In this document: piece after piece, positions 25,867-33,662 of the stretch
Numbering within the stretch: the stretch's first letter is position 1
Layout: each line of letters starts with the position of its first letter
NCBI GenBank assembly: GCA_035606945.1
Contig: DATNDR010000004.1
Coordinates: 1-64,000, forward strand
Source of the DNA: GCA-003244245 sp035606945
GTDB lineage: Bacteria; Actinomycetota; Actinomycetes; Mycobacteriales; Pseudonocardiaceae
Length of the DNA: 64,000 bases
Direction of reading: 5' to 3'
Notes under the pieces: generated by a model
Told to the model about the DNA's origin: nothing
The model's input: only the letters and a program-made list of their open reading frames with translations
Databases searched by the model: none
Translations under genes and position numbers: made by a program

Positions 25867-26759
25867 CCGCGGTCGAGGAGGAATTCCACATCGGTGTGGT
25901 GGTGGGTGAAACCCAGCTTGTGATACGTGGCCAGCGCGGCGGCGTTGTCCGAGTCGACATACAGCATCGCCTCCGGTGCGCCCCGCTCGCGCAGGTACAC
26001 CAGGCCCGCCACGGTCAGCGCCCTACCGAGGCCAGTGCCCTGAGCATCCGGGTCCACCGCGAGCACGTAGACCTCGCCGAGCCCATCGGGATGCATCTTC
26101 GTCCAATGAAAACCCAGCAACCGGCCGGCTTGATCGATCGCCAGCAGGAAACCCTTGGGATCGAACCACGGCTGCGTCTCGAGCAGCGTGAGTTCGTTGG
26201 TATCCAGCCGGCTCTGCTCGGGATGCCAGGCGAATGCGCGCTTGTTCACCCGCACCACCGCAGCCTCGTCCTGCCCCGGCACGAAACTGCGCAGCGCCAC
26301 CCCGTCGGGAACCGCGTGCGGCGGGATCGGATCAGCCAATCCGCGACGTAACTGATACAGGGCCCGCCTGCTGACCAGCCCGGCCCGCTGCGCCAGCCGT
26401 AGCGCGCCGGGATGCTCACCGTGTGCCCACAGCCACAACGGCCCGCGCGCGCGATCGAGCAGCGCGGCGAGCATCGCACCACCCACCCCGCGGCACCGAT
26501 GCTCCGGGTGCACCGCGAACTCGGCGGTGCGACGATCGGACCGCTCGTCGACAGCCGCGTAGCCGACCAGCGTCCCCGCGGAATTGCGCGCGAGCAGGTG
26601 CACCCCCGCACGGGAACTCCGATGCGGGCGCAGCCGCAGCATCGCCGCTTCGGAGACGGCGTGGAAACCGTCGGCCGTATCGGCTGCGGCCAGCAGGGCG
26701 AGCGCCTCGGCGATCTGGCTGTCCGACAGATGGGTAAGCCAGGCCAGCGCCACAGTCAT
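25863..26759 (-). CDS. mshD: Mycothiol synthase (GNAT acetyltransferase)
   Basis: A 298-residue protein with two GNAT domains that acetylates Cys-GlcN-Ins in the last step of mycothiol synthesis. The C-terminal active domain shows VYVLAVDPDAQGTGLGRALT (acetyl-CoA loop) and AMLYVDSDNAAALATYHKLGF; the N-terminal domain shows AEFAVHPEHRCRGVGGAML. ATG 26759 lies 7 nt from the glnR stop, so the genes form an operon. Presence of mshD places the organism in Actinomycetota. Confidence 0.95.
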   Translation of the reverse strand: MTVALAWLTHLSDSQIAEALALLAAADTADGFHAVSEAAMLRLRPHRSSRAGVHLLARNSAGTLVGYAAVDERSDRRTAEFAVHPEHRCRGVGGAMLAALLDRARGPLWLWAHGEHPGALRLAQRAGLVSRRALYQLRRGLADPIPPHAVPDGVALRSFVPGQDEAAVVRVNKRAFAWHPEQSRLDTNELTLLETQPWFDPKGFLLAIDQAGRLLGFHWTKMHPDGLGEVYVLAVDPDAQGTGLGRALTVAGLVYLRERGAPEAMLYVDSDNAAALATYHKLGFTHHHTDVEFLLDRG

Positions 26760-26766
26760 GCCCTGG

Positions 26767-27585
26767 TCAACTCCGCTGGGCAGGCAGCGACCGGGAATCC
26801 GTCGGTTGAGGGCCGCCCCGGTCCGGGTCGGCCCAATCCGGATCGGTGCTGTCCACAGCCTCGGCATCGTGCTCGGCGGCGCGATCGTGTTCGGCCCGCT
26901 CCCGGGAACTCATGTTGCGCACCGGCCGGACGAACTTGTAGCCCACATTGCGGACCGTGCCGATGAGCTGCTCGTGCTCGGGGCCGAGCTTGGCCCGCAG
27001 CCGCCGCACATGGACATCGACGGTGCGGGTGCCGCCGAAGAAGTCGTAGCCCCATACCTCCTGCAGCAACTGCGCGCGGGTGAACACCCGTCCGGCGTGC
27101 TGCGCGAGGTACTTGAGCAGCTCGAACTCCTTGTAGGTGAGATCCAGCGGGCGCCCGCGCAGCCGGGCGGTATACGTCGTCTCGTCGATCACCAGTTCGC
27201 CGAGCACCAGAGCGCTACCGCGGCCGACGCTGGACTCGGTGGCGCGCCGGGCGACGAGTAACCGAAGCCGCGCGTCGACTTCAGCCGGTCCCGCGGTGGG
27301 CAGCAGGATCTCGTCGGATCCCCAGTCAGCCGACAACGCGACCAGTCCGCCCTCACTGATCACCACCACCACCGGCACGTCCAGCCCGGTGGATCCGAGT
27401 AACCGGCACAGGCTACGCGAACCGGCCAGGTCCAGCCGCGCATCGACGAGCACCGCATCGTAAGGACCGGCGTCGAGCAGGGCCGCGACCTCTGGCGCGG
27501 CCGAGCGCACTCCGTGCGGCAACAGGGACAACGCAGGCAGGACGGAGGCCGCTCCAGAATCCGCGGTGAGTAACAGCAGTTCCAT
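26767..27585 (-). CDS. glnR: OmpR-family nitrogen regulator GlnR
   Basis: A 272-residue orphan response regulator. The receiver domain is atypical but keeps an Asp in YDAVLVDARLDLAG near residue 47. The winged helix is clear: GRPLDLTYKEFELLKYLAQH, FTRAQLLQEVWGYDFFGGTR and VRRLRAKLG. The final 50 residues are acidic and low-complexity. GlnR controls ammonium assimilation and other nitrogen genes; GlnR-mshD order is conserved in related actinobacteria. AGGAGG precedes ATG 27585 by 8 nt. Confidence 0.92.
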   Translation of the reverse strand: MELLLLTADSGAASVLPALSLLPHGVRSAAPEVAALLDAGPYDAVLVDARLDLAGSRSLCRLLGSTGLDVPVVVVISEGGLVALSADWGSDEILLPTAGPAEVDARLRLLVARRATESSVGRGSALVLGELVIDETTYTARLRGRPLDLTYKEFELLKYLAQHAGRVFTRAQLLQEVWGYDFFGGTRTVDVHVRRLRAKLGPEHEQLIGTVRNVGYKFVRPVRNMSSRERAEHDRAAEHDAEAVDSTDPDWADPDRGGPQPTDSRSLPAQRS

Positions 27586-27728
27586 GCCCGTTCCCTCCTG
27601 TGGAGGCCGGCAATGTCACCACCGGACCGCGATACCTAGGATTCCAAGGCCGCGACCTGTGCGGTGTTTTGCGGAGAATACCGTGCCCGTCGCACGACCC
27701 TACGAAACGGACAGGATGGTGGCGCTGC

Positions 27729-28550
27729 GTGCGCAAGCTGATCGTCGCAGTGCTGCTCGTCGTGGCCCTGGCTCTGGCGGCGGATTTCGCCGCCGCGGCG
27801 TACGCCGAACACACCGTGGCCACTCAGATGCGAGAGCAGTTCCGGCTGCGCAGCGACCCGTCCGTGCGGATCAACGGCTTCCCGTTCCTCACCCAAGCAC
27901 TGGCCGGCCACTACACCGCCATCGACGTGCGGGCCACCGGTGTTTCGGTCGATCCGTTGCACGATCTCGACATTGAGGCGACGCTGCACGACGTCGACGC
28001 TCCGCTGGCCGAGGTGACCTCCGGCGACCTGCACTCAGTGCGAGCGGCCCGGGTGGACGGTCGGATCCGGATCAAGGACACCGACCTCGGGCGAGCGATC
28101 GGGATCGAAGATCTCCGCATCCAGCAGCCCTCTGACCAGGAGATCAAGGAACTGCTTCCGGCCGGGACACCGACCGGCGACTCCCCGCACGGCGACCGCG
28201 CGCCGGTGCGCATGGTGGCCACCACCGACCTGCTGGGTCGGCGCACCGAGATCGTCGGGCTCGGGTTGATCGCGCTGACCGGTGGCGTGGTGCGGATCAC
28301 CGTCAGTGACGTCCGGCTGGCGAGTGACGGGCTCGGCGCGGTGAGCCTGCCGCGACCCGTCCGCCAGACCCTGCTCAACACGCTGAGCACCACCGTCAAA
28401 CCCGGCGAGCTGCCCTTCGCCGTGACCCCTACCACGGTCTGGGTGGAGACCGGCTCGGTGGTCGTGGAGGGCACCGCGTCCAACGTTTCGCTTGCCGGCG
28501 TGTCGCGGTCCAGTGCCCGGTGTGTCGCGCTCCTGTGCCCGCTCGCCTGA
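27729..28550 (+). CDS. DUF2993 lipid-binding protein (LmeA-like)
   Basis: A 273-residue exported protein with an N-terminal membrane helix (LIVAVLLVVALALAADFAAA) and a DUF2993 domain. In mycobacteria the homologue LmeA takes part in lipomannan elongation and binds phosphoinositides; DUF2993 folds resemble lipid-binding TULIP proteins. GTG 27729 places the signal helix at residue 3; the frame extends to 27600 without support. It is divergent from glnR. The last 15 residues (SSARCVALLCPLA) contain two cysteines and may be an odd tail. Confidence 0.82.
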   Translation: MRKLIVAVLLVVALALAADFAAAAYAEHTVATQMREQFRLRSDPSVRINGFPFLTQALAGHYTAIDVRATGVSVDPLHDLDIEATLHDVDAPLAEVTSGDLHSVRAARVDGRIRIKDTDLGRAIGIEDLRIQQPSDQEIKELLPAGTPTGDSPHGDRAPVRMVATTDLLGRRTEIVGLGLIALTGGVVRITVSDVRLASDGLGAVSLPRPVRQTLLNTLSTTVKPGELPFAVTPTTVWVETGSVVVEGTASNVSLAGVSRSSARCVALLCPLA

Positions 28551-28605
28551 CGTCACCGAACTCGACAGGGCTGTTCGTCGGGCGGCGGCTGGCACCTTTG
28601 TGGAA

Positions 28606-28640
28606 TGACAGTCCCGTAGAGCGGGACTGTCAGGTAGTGT
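28606..28640 (+). promoter_or_regulatory. Operator-like dyad and -10 box for the cysteine leader ORF
   Basis: A perfect inverted repeat TGACAGTCCCG-TAGAG-CGGGACTGTCA (28606-28632) is followed by TAGTGT (28635-28640), a TANNNT -10 box placed 7 nt before GTG 28648. The dyad covers the -35 position, so it reads better as an operator than as the lmeA terminator, though it could serve both. Confidence 0.6.
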
Positions 28641-28647
28641 CGATCGG

Positions 28648-28722
28648 GTGCACCCGCTGCTGACCAAGCGCCGGGCAGTTGATTTCTGCCGCCTGCACAG
28701 CAGCCTGTGTTGCCTGCCCTGA
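28648..28722 (+). CDS. Cysteine-containing leader ORF (putative leaderless attenuator peptide)
   Basis: A 24-codon ORF starting at GTG 28648 and ending TGA 28722. The peptide contains three cysteines, including Cys-Cys near the end (DFCRLH, then LCCLP). The -10 box lies 7 nt upstream, so the mRNA would begin at the GTG. Mycobacterial cysteine-attenuated leader peptides of this type precede the cysA2-sseC2 operon, and this ORF precedes the same two genes. Low Cys-tRNA would stall ribosomes at the Cys codons and change downstream RNA folding. Confidence 0.6.
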   Translation: MHPLLTKRRAVDFCRLHSSLCCLP

Positions 28723-28747
28723 CCGGGCGGCGACTTTCCACTTGATC

Positions 28748-28763
28748 GCGGGTGTGTTCCCGC
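28748..28763 (+). promoter_or_regulatory. Hairpin after the cysteine leader ORF
   Basis: GCGGG-TGTGTT-CCCGC lies 25 nt downstream of the leader stop and about 100 nt before the sulfurtransferase gene. It is a candidate switching hairpin in the attenuation model. No clear T-run follows. Confidence 0.4.
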
Positions 28764-28865
28764 AGTATCCCCTCGCGACCCCTGCGACATGTCACAGAGC
28801 AGCGGAACCCGGGAAATGTCCCCTAGAAGTTGTGAACGAGATCAATACAAACGAGGAGCTATCGC

Positions 28866-29708
28866 ATGAGCCGCGAAAATGTCCTGGTCACGGCGGACTG
28901 GGCGGAGCAGAACCTGGACACCAACGGCATCGTTTTCGTCGAGGTCGACGAGGACACCACTGCATACGACGCGGGGCACATCCCGGGCGCAGTGAAGATC
29001 AACTGGAAGACCGAGCTGCAGGACCCGGTGATCCGCGACTTCGTGGACAAGGGCGCCTTCGAGAAGCTGCTATCCGACAAGGGCATCGGCAACGATGACA
29101 CTGTGGTGCTCTATGGCGGAAACAACAACTGGTTCGCCGCCTACGCCTACTGGTACTTCAAGCTCTACGGGCACGATGACGTCAAGCTGCTCGACGGCGG
29201 CCGCAAGAAGTGGGAGCTCGACGGCCGCACCCTGAGCACCGACGAGGTGAGCCGGCCGGCCACCAGCTACACCGCGAAGCAGGATCAGGACACCTCGATC
29301 CGGGCCTTCCGCCAGGAGGTGGTCGATGCGATCGGGAACAAGAACCTGGTCGACGTCCGCTCGCCCGACGAGTTCTCCGGCAAGATCATGGCTCCGGCGC
29401 ATCTGCCTCAAGAGCAGGCTCAGCGCCCAGGTCACATCCCCAGCGCGCTGAACGTGCCGTGGTCCAAGGCTGCCAACGAGGACGGCACCTTCAAGTCCGA
29501 CGACGAACTGCGCGCTCTCTACGAGGCGGCTGGCTTGGACGACAGCAAACCGACCATCGCCTACTGCCGGATCGGTGAGCGCTCCAGCCACACCTGGTTC
29601 GTGCTGCACGAGCTGCTCGGGCACTCCGACGCCAAGAACTACGACGGTTCCTGGACCGAGTACGGCTCGCTGGTCGGCGCCCCGATCGAGCTCGGCAGCA
29701 AGGGCTGA
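28866..29708 (+). CDS. cysA2: Thiosulfate sulfurtransferase (tandem rhodanese)
   Basis: A 280-residue sulfurtransferase with two rhodanese domains. The C-terminal active-site loop CRIGERSSHTW carries the catalytic Cys near residue 232; the N-terminal domain (ENVLVTADWAEQNLDTNGI) is inactive. It transfers sulfane sulfur from thiosulfate to cyanide or another acceptor, and matches the actinobacterial CysA2/SseA group. GAGGAGC lies 7 nt before ATG 28866. It is followed 6 nt later by sseC, so the two form an operon controlled through the leader ORF. Confidence 0.93.
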   Translation: MSRENVLVTADWAEQNLDTNGIVFVEVDEDTTAYDAGHIPGAVKINWKTELQDPVIRDFVDKGAFEKLLSDKGIGNDDTVVLYGGNNNWFAAYAYWYFKLYGHDDVKLLDGGRKKWELDGRTLSTDEVSRPATSYTAKQDQDTSIRAFRQEVVDAIGNKNLVDVRSPDEFSGKIMAPAHLPQEQAQRPGHIPSALNVPWSKAANEDGTFKSDDELRALYEAAGLDDSKPTIAYCRIGERSSHTWFVLHELLGHSDAKNYDGSWTEYGSLVGAPIELGSKG

Positions 29709-29713
29709 TCGCC

Positions 29714-30013
29714 GTGTGCAGCGCACCGGAACAGACCCCGGAGTTGCCACCGGGGACGGATCTGTCCAGGCAAACCGTGGTGGCCGGCACCGTGCGGGCA
29801 GCCAAGGAGCCCGTCGGAGGTGCATTCGTCCGGTTGCTCGACGGCACCGGCGAGTTCACCGCCGAGGTGGTGTCCTCAGCCTCCGGGCAGTTCCGGTTCT
29901 TCACTGCTCCCGGCTCCTGGACCGTCCGCGCACTGCACCGAACCGGCAACGGTGAGGCGGCCGTGACCGCCGACGGCCCAGGTCTGTACACGGTCGCGGT
30001 CACCGTGTCCTGA
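29714..30013 (+). CDS. sseC: DUF1416 protein SseC
   Basis: A 99-residue protein of the DUF1416 family, always found after a thiosulfate sulfurtransferase in actinobacteria. The visible fold is a beta-sandwich with repeated VAGTVRAAKEPVGGAFVRLL, then FRFFTAPGSWTVRALH. A cysteine follows the initiator Met (MCSAPEQ). Its role is unknown, probably sulfur trafficking with the upstream enzyme. The stop precedes a large palindrome by 7 nt. Confidence 0.92.
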   Translation: MCSAPEQTPELPPGTDLSRQTVVAGTVRAAKEPVGGAFVRLLDGTGEFTAEVVSSASGQFRFFTAPGSWTVRALHRTGNGEAAVTADGPGLYTVAVTVS

Positions 30014-30020
30014 CCGGTTG

Positions 30021-30160
30021 GGTTGGGGGCTCTTCAAGGACTACCAACCCCGGATCGGAACGTCTCAAACGGTAGCCAACCCCGCCAGCGTGCTGGCGGG
30101 GTTGGCTACCGTTATGAGCAAGCCGCGGGGGGGTTGGTAGTCCTTGAAGAGCCCCCAACC
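30021..30160. repeat. 140-bp nested palindrome
   Basis: Outer arms of 31 bp (30021-30051 and 30130-30160) begin GGTTGGGGGCTCTTCAAGG. Inner arms of 22 bp (30068-30089 and 30092-30113) begin AACGGTAGCCAACCCCG and are separated by GT. Each half contains CAAGGACTACCAACCC, 17 nt, AACGGTAGCCAACC, the motif also seen at 22638-22684. It lies between convergent sseC and tetR and covers the last codons of tetR. It can act as a bidirectional terminator, but the repetition suggests a small mobile or palindromic element. Confidence 0.8.
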
Positions 30161-30738
30161 GGGTCGGTGGCCAGGGCAGCGGGCAGGGCGATCTCCAGTG
30201 CGGCCATCAGCTGGTCGGGAGTGGGCGCGCGCTGGGGGTCCAGCAGCCACTGCACCTGCAGGCCGTCATAGATTGCGATGAGGAATCCGGCGACGTGCCG
30301 CGCAGTGTGATCGGACAGCCCCTGAACCGAGGCCTGCACCATGTCCGCCACCGAGGCGCGCAACCGCTCGTAGCACTCGGCGAGCTGGACTCGCAACTGC
30401 GGCACCCGCTGCGCCTGCGCCAGGGCCTCGACGAAGGCCACCATCAGCGGGCGGTACTGGTCGAAGGTGCTCACCAGCGCCTGCCACGACGCCTGCACCC
30501 GCTCCAGCGGCGTCGCGCTGGGATCAGCGAACACGATCCGGGTGATCTGCTCGATGTACTCGTCGAAGCATTGCTGCATCGCCCCGTTGAGCAGGGCCTC
30601 CTTGGATCCGAAGTGGTAGCCGATCGACGCCAGATTGGTCCCCGAGGCGGCCACCAGGTCCCGGGCCGTGGTACGGGCGTAACCGCGTTCCAGCAGGCAA
30701 CGTCGAGCGCCGTCGAGCAGCGCCTCCCGGTGTCCCAT
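30112..30738 (-). CDS. TetR-family transcriptional regulator
   Basis: A 208-residue repressor. The helix-turn-helix is in GARRCLLERGYARTTARDLV then GTNLASIGYHFGSKEALL. The C-terminal ligand-binding domain ends near DPVGG; the last dozen residues (SSRTTNPPAACS) are encoded by the outer arm of the palindrome, so the 3' end has been altered. It is divergent from the P450 gene and most likely represses it. The ligand is unknown. Confidence 0.88.
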   Translation of the reverse strand: MGHREALLDGARRCLLERGYARTTARDLVAASGTNLASIGYHFGSKEALLNGAMQQCFDEYIEQITRIVFADPSATPLERVQASWQALVSTFDQYRPLMVAFVEALAQAQRVPQLRVQLAECYERLRASVADMVQASVQGLSDHTARHVAGFLIAIYDGLQVQWLLDPQRAPTPDQLMAALEIALPAALATDPVGGSSRTTNPPAACS

Positions 30739-30788
30739 GCCCGGAGGATACTACCGGCGTTAGACAAACGTATGTATATTGCCAGGCT
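30739..30788. promoter_or_regulatory. Divergent tetR/P450 promoter with operator-like sequence
   Basis: The 50-bp intergenic region is AT-rich for this genome. ACA-AACGTA-TGT near 30765-30774 is a short dyad, and TATATT (30775-30780) is a -10 box 8 nt before the P450 ATG, suggesting a leaderless mRNA blocked by TetR binding to the dyad. Confidence 0.5.
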
Positions 30789-32114
30789 ATGGCGAGCGCG
30801 TTACCCCCCGGCCCGCCACTGCCAGCCGCGCTCCAGGCTGGGCTGGTCTGGCTGGATCCGATCCGCTTCGTGCAGCACTGCCACCGGCGTTACGGCGACG
30901 TGTTCGCCATCCGGATTCCGGTGATCGGCACGCTGGTCTTCCTGGCCGACCCGGAGCACATCCGCACGGTGACCCGTGGCGACCCCGCGATCTTCCATGC
31001 CGGAGAGGCGGCCGCCCCGATCGCCCGTGAGGTGGTGGGCACGCGCTCGCTGTTCGTCATCGACGATGACGAACACCGGCGTAGCCGCGGTCTGATGCTG
31101 CCGGCCTTCCACGGCGACTCGGTGCGCCGGCAGGTCGCCGAGATAGTCGCCATCACCGCTGAGGAGGTGGCGAGGTGGCCGGTCGGCGAACAGTTCCCCC
31201 TGTACCCGTGCATGCAGCGGCTTACCCTTGAGGTCATCCTGCGCACCGTCATCGGCGTGCACGACCCACACCGGCTAGCCGCGCTGCGGGCGGCGTTGCC
31301 GCCCATGCTGGAGATCGGCTCGCCGGTGGAGTTGATCCCGCCACCGGAGGTGCTGCTGCGGTTCAGCGTGTGGCGTCGCCGCGCGCAGCGTCGGGCCGCA
31401 GCTCTGGCGCTGCTCAGTGATGAGGTCACCCGCTGCCGTGCGGACCCGCGACTGGAACAGCGGACCGACGCGCTGGCGATGCTGGTGCGCAGTCGCAGCA
31501 GCGCAGGCCAGGGTATGCCCGACGACGAGCTCGTCGACCAGCTCGTCACGCTGCTGCTGGCCGGTCACGACACTACCGCCACCGCGCTGGCTTGGACCTT
31601 CGAGCGGTTGACCCGCCACCCCGAGCTGCTCGCGCGGACCGCGCAGGCCGCCGCGGACGGCGATGACGCGTGGCTCGACGCGGTATGCAAGGAAAGCCTG
31701 CGGGTGCGGCCGGTGGTCTTCGAGTTCGGCCGCAAGCTCACTGCTGACCTCCGGCTGGGCGGGTACCACCTGCCGGCGGGTGTCACCCTGATGCCCAGTA
31801 TCAACCTGGTGCAGCACAGCAGCCGGTACTACCCCGACCCTGAGCAGTTCCAGCCCCAGCGCTTCCTCGACCACCGGCCGGATCCGGCGATCTGGCTGCC
31901 CTTCGGCGGTGGGATACGCCGCTGCCTCGGCGCCACCTTCGCACAGGTGGAAATGCGCACCGTGCTCCGGGAGATCCTGCGCCGGATCGAGCTGGCTGCG
32001 ACCACCACGCCGGATGAGCCGGTACGGGCCCGCCACGTGACGATGGTGCCGCGGCAGGGAGCCCTGGTGACGGTGCGCCGCCGCATCGCCGTCGACCGCG
32101 TTGCGACGGCGTGA
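30789..32114 (+). CDS. Cytochrome P450
   Basis: A 441-residue soluble P450. The I-helix motif AGHDTTATAL lies near residue 257, the K-helix ExxR in CKESLRVRP near 300, the PERF-like QPQRFLDHRPD and the heme-ligand loop FGGGIRRCLG near 371 with Cys. The N-terminus (FVQHCHRRYGDVFAIRIPVI) resembles the CYP51/CYP110-like long-chain group, so a fatty or terpenoid substrate is possible. No ferredoxin adjoins. Repressed by the divergent TetR in the simplest model. Confidence 0.92.
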   Translation: MASALPPGPPLPAALQAGLVWLDPIRFVQHCHRRYGDVFAIRIPVIGTLVFLADPEHIRTVTRGDPAIFHAGEAAAPIAREVVGTRSLFVIDDDEHRRSRGLMLPAFHGDSVRRQVAEIVAITAEEVARWPVGEQFPLYPCMQRLTLEVILRTVIGVHDPHRLAALRAALPPMLEIGSPVELIPPPEVLLRFSVWRRRAQRRAAALALLSDEVTRCRADPRLEQRTDALAMLVRSRSSAGQGMPDDELVDQLVTLLLAGHDTTATALAWTFERLTRHPELLARTAQAAADGDDAWLDAVCKESLRVRPVVFEFGRKLTADLRLGGYHLPAGVTLMPSINLVQHSSRYYPDPEQFQPQRFLDHRPDPAIWLPFGGGIRRCLGATFAQVEMRTVLREILRRIELAATTTPDEPVRARHVTMVPRQGALVTVRRRIAVDRVATA

Positions 32115-32211
32115 TCGACGTTCGTGCGCGCAGCGCTACCTCCGGAACCTCGATCCGAGGGCCGTGGCAGGCTAACCACCCTGCATAGCCGGTCACTGGG
32201 GAGGTAAGCAG

Positions 32212-32601
32212 ATGCGTCGAGTTGCGATTGTGGTAGTTGTGGCAGCTGTGGCAGCGGGGGCACTGGGTGGCTGCGGGCACGGTACCGCGCCCGGCGCCAA
32301 TCCCGCCGGTGCGTCAGCGAAGCCGCCGGCCGCGTCGGCCGTCCGCACGATCAGCATCAAGGTCCGCGGTGGTAAGGCCAGCGGCGACACCGGCCGGATC
32401 GCCGTGCCCGTAGGTACCCCGATCGTGTTGTCGGTGAGCAGCGACGTCGCCGACGAGATCCACGTGCACGGCTACGACCGCAAAGCCAAGATTCCCGCGG
32501 GCGCGACCGCGGCGGTGACGTTCGTGGCGAACACTCCCGGTGTCTTCGAGGTGGAGCTGGAGAATTCCAAGCTTCAGCTGCTGCAACTGCAAGTGGGCTG
32601 A
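32212..32601 (+). CDS. Cupredoxin-like lipoprotein
   Basis: A 129-residue exported protein. The signal peptide ends in a lipobox (GALGGCG). The mature part after a Pro/Ala linker is a small beta-sandwich with RTISIKVRGGKASGD, GTPIVLSVSSDVADEIHVHG and FVANTPGVFEVELENS, resembling the EfeO/plastocyanin-type cupredoxin fold. The His-x-His in IHVHGYD could bind metal, but the usual Cys and Met copper ligands are absent. GGGGAGGT precedes ATG 32212. Confidence 0.8.
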   Translation: MRRVAIVVVVAAVAAGALGGCGHGTAPGANPAGASAKPPAASAVRTISIKVRGGKASGDTGRIAVPVGTPIVLSVSSDVADEIHVHGYDRKAKIPAGATAAVTFVANTPGVFEVELENSKLQLLQLQVG

Positions 32602-32620
32602 GTACCACTCACTGGCCGAT

Positions 32621-32681
32621 GATCGCTGTTTGTGTGCTGGGCACGACATGAGGTGTCGCTGACGACACACAAAGTGCGATC
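32621..32681 (+). terminator. Stem-loop after the cupredoxin lipoprotein gene
   Basis: Arms GATCGCTGTTTGTGTG (32621-32636) and CACACAAAGTGCGATC (32666-32681) pair except for two central positions, and an inner CGACA-TGTCG hairpin (32644-32658) sits in the loop. It lies 20 nt after the stop codon, so it is a likely terminator. Confidence 0.6.
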
Positions 32682-32716
32682 ACCGCACGCTGCTGGCGGG
32701 CTCAACGGATCAGCCT

Positions 32717-33358
32717 ATGATCTCGGGCGTGGCAGCCACCAGTGGTTCCAGCGGCGACGAGGCACTCCGGATCGCGGCGCAGCGCGCGCAACGCACCGGC
32801 ATCCGGAACATGCCCGAGTTCACTGACCTGCCGATTCCCGGCGACACCGCGAACCTGCGGGAGGGTCCTGAGCTGCACCCTCACTGCCTCGCGTTGCTGC
32901 CACTGATCGGTGTCTGGCGCGGCGAAGGGGAGATCGTCTACCCGACCATCGACGGTCCATTCCACTTCGGTCAGCAGCTGGTGATCTGCCACGACGGGCG
33001 GCCGTTCCTGCGCTACGAGTCGCGAGCGTGGTTGCTCGACGACGACGGAAACGTCATCCGGCCGGCCGCCCGCGAGACCGGGTTCTGGCGGCCCCAAACC
33101 GATGACACCATCGAGCTGCTCGCCGCCCACGGCACCGGCATCGTGGAGTTGTACTACGGGCGGCCGCGCAACCAGACTTCATGGGAGCTGTCCACCGACG
33201 CGGTGGTGCGCAGCGCGTCGGCCAAGGACGTCACCAGCGCGCACCGCCTCTACGGCATCGTCGAGGGCGGCGACCTTGCCTACGTCGAGGAACGCGCCAT
33301 GGTCGGCCAGCCCCTACAACCTCACGTCTCCGCCCGCCTCCGCCGCGTTATCGGCTGA
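32717..33358 (+). CDS. Nitrobindin-like heme-binding beta-barrel (FABP-like) protein
   Basis: A 213-residue protein of the THAP4/nitrobindin family. The barrel begins with the family motif GVWRGEGEIVYPTI near residue 72 and ends with GQPLQPHVSARLRR, whose His is the expected proximal heme ligand. Nitrobindins bind ferric heme and scavenge peroxynitrite or NO. The M. tuberculosis homologue is Rv0813c, in the same neighbourhood. The start could also be GTG 32729. It is followed by the two-copy palindromic repeat. Confidence 0.88.
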   Translation: MISGVAATSGSSGDEALRIAAQRAQRTGIRNMPEFTDLPIPGDTANLREGPELHPHCLALLPLIGVWRGEGEIVYPTIDGPFHFGQQLVICHDGRPFLRYESRAWLLDDDGNVIRPAARETGFWRPQTDDTIELLAAHGTGIVELYYGRPRNQTSWELSTDAVVRSASAKDVTSAHRLYGIVEGGDLAYVEERAMVGQPLQPHVSARLRRVIG

Positions 33359-33366
33359 CTCGCTCA

Positions 33367-33429
33367 CCCGATATGGAGACATATCGGGTCAAACTGGGTC
33401 GAAAAAGCCCGATATGTCTCCATATCGGG
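33367..33429. repeat. Palindromic repeat, copy 1
   Basis: Perfect 22-bp inverted arms (33367-33388 and 33408-33429) begin CCCGATATGG and end CATATCGGG, around a 19-nt spacer. Each arm is itself partly palindromic (CCGATATG/CATATCGG). A near-identical element with the same arm and spacer lengths lies at 53075-53140. Both follow genes, so they may terminate transcription. Confidence 0.85.
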
Positions 33430-33452
33430 CTTGGGGAGCGGGGCGGAAAAGG

Positions 33453-33533
33453 AGTCAGCCCCCGGGGATGCCGCATAAGGGCGGCGGGCCCGAGGTGGAC
33501 TAGCGCTCGGGCAACCCCGGGGGCCGGGTGACT
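33453..33533 (-). ncRNA. Three-stem RNA structure, likely terminator of a minus-strand small transcript
   Basis: An outer stem pairs AGTCA plus GCCCCCGGGGATGC (33453-33471) with GCAACCCCGGGGGC plus TGACT (33511-33533). Inside are GCCGC/GCGGC (33470-33485) and GCCCGAG/CTCGGGC (33488-33512). Read on the minus strand the outer stem is followed by CTCCTTTTCC, a terminator-like tail. It closes a small transcription unit starting near 33687. Confidence 0.5.
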
Positions 33534-33574
33534 GCCTTGGATTCGCCGGCCGCCTCTCGCTTCTCCGCCGTCAT
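33500..33574 (-). CDS. Possible 24-residue small ORF
   Basis: ATG 33574 opens a 24-codon frame starting MTAEKREAAGESKAVTR and ending PGLPER. It is charged and has no recognised family. No Shine-Dalgarno precedes it; the upstream sequence is instead CCACCTCC. It may be translated by coupling from the micro-ORF upstream, or be non-coding. Support is weak. Confidence 0.25.
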   Translation of the reverse strand: MTAEKREAAGESKAVTRPPGLPER

Positions 33575-33623
33575 GATCGAACACGGTCGGGGTGGAGGTG
33601 GCCTTCCACGGCCGTCGGCGGCT

Positions 33624-33662
33624 CTAGCTGGCAGCCACCTCACGAGTCCTATAGCCGTTCAA
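33624..33662 (-). CDS. 12-residue micro-ORF with extreme Shine-Dalgarno sequence
   Basis: TTG 33662 opens a 12-codon frame, MNGYRTREVAAS. Upstream, the minus-strand sequence complementary to GGACCACCTCCTTTCC (33667-33682) matches 14 of 16 bases of the complement of the 16S rRNA 3' end as I recall it. A TAGCGT -10 box lies at 33694-33699. Downstream CCACCTCC can pair with GGAGGTGG of this site, so translation may be switched by folding. I believe similar sequences occur in other actinobacteria but cannot verify it. Confidence 0.45.
   Translation of the reverse strand: MNGYRTREVAAS

Noticed and set aside
28606..28632. Dyad as the lmeA terminator
   Set aside because: The position over the promoter of the leader ORF and the absence of a T-run favour an operator; a terminator role is not excluded.
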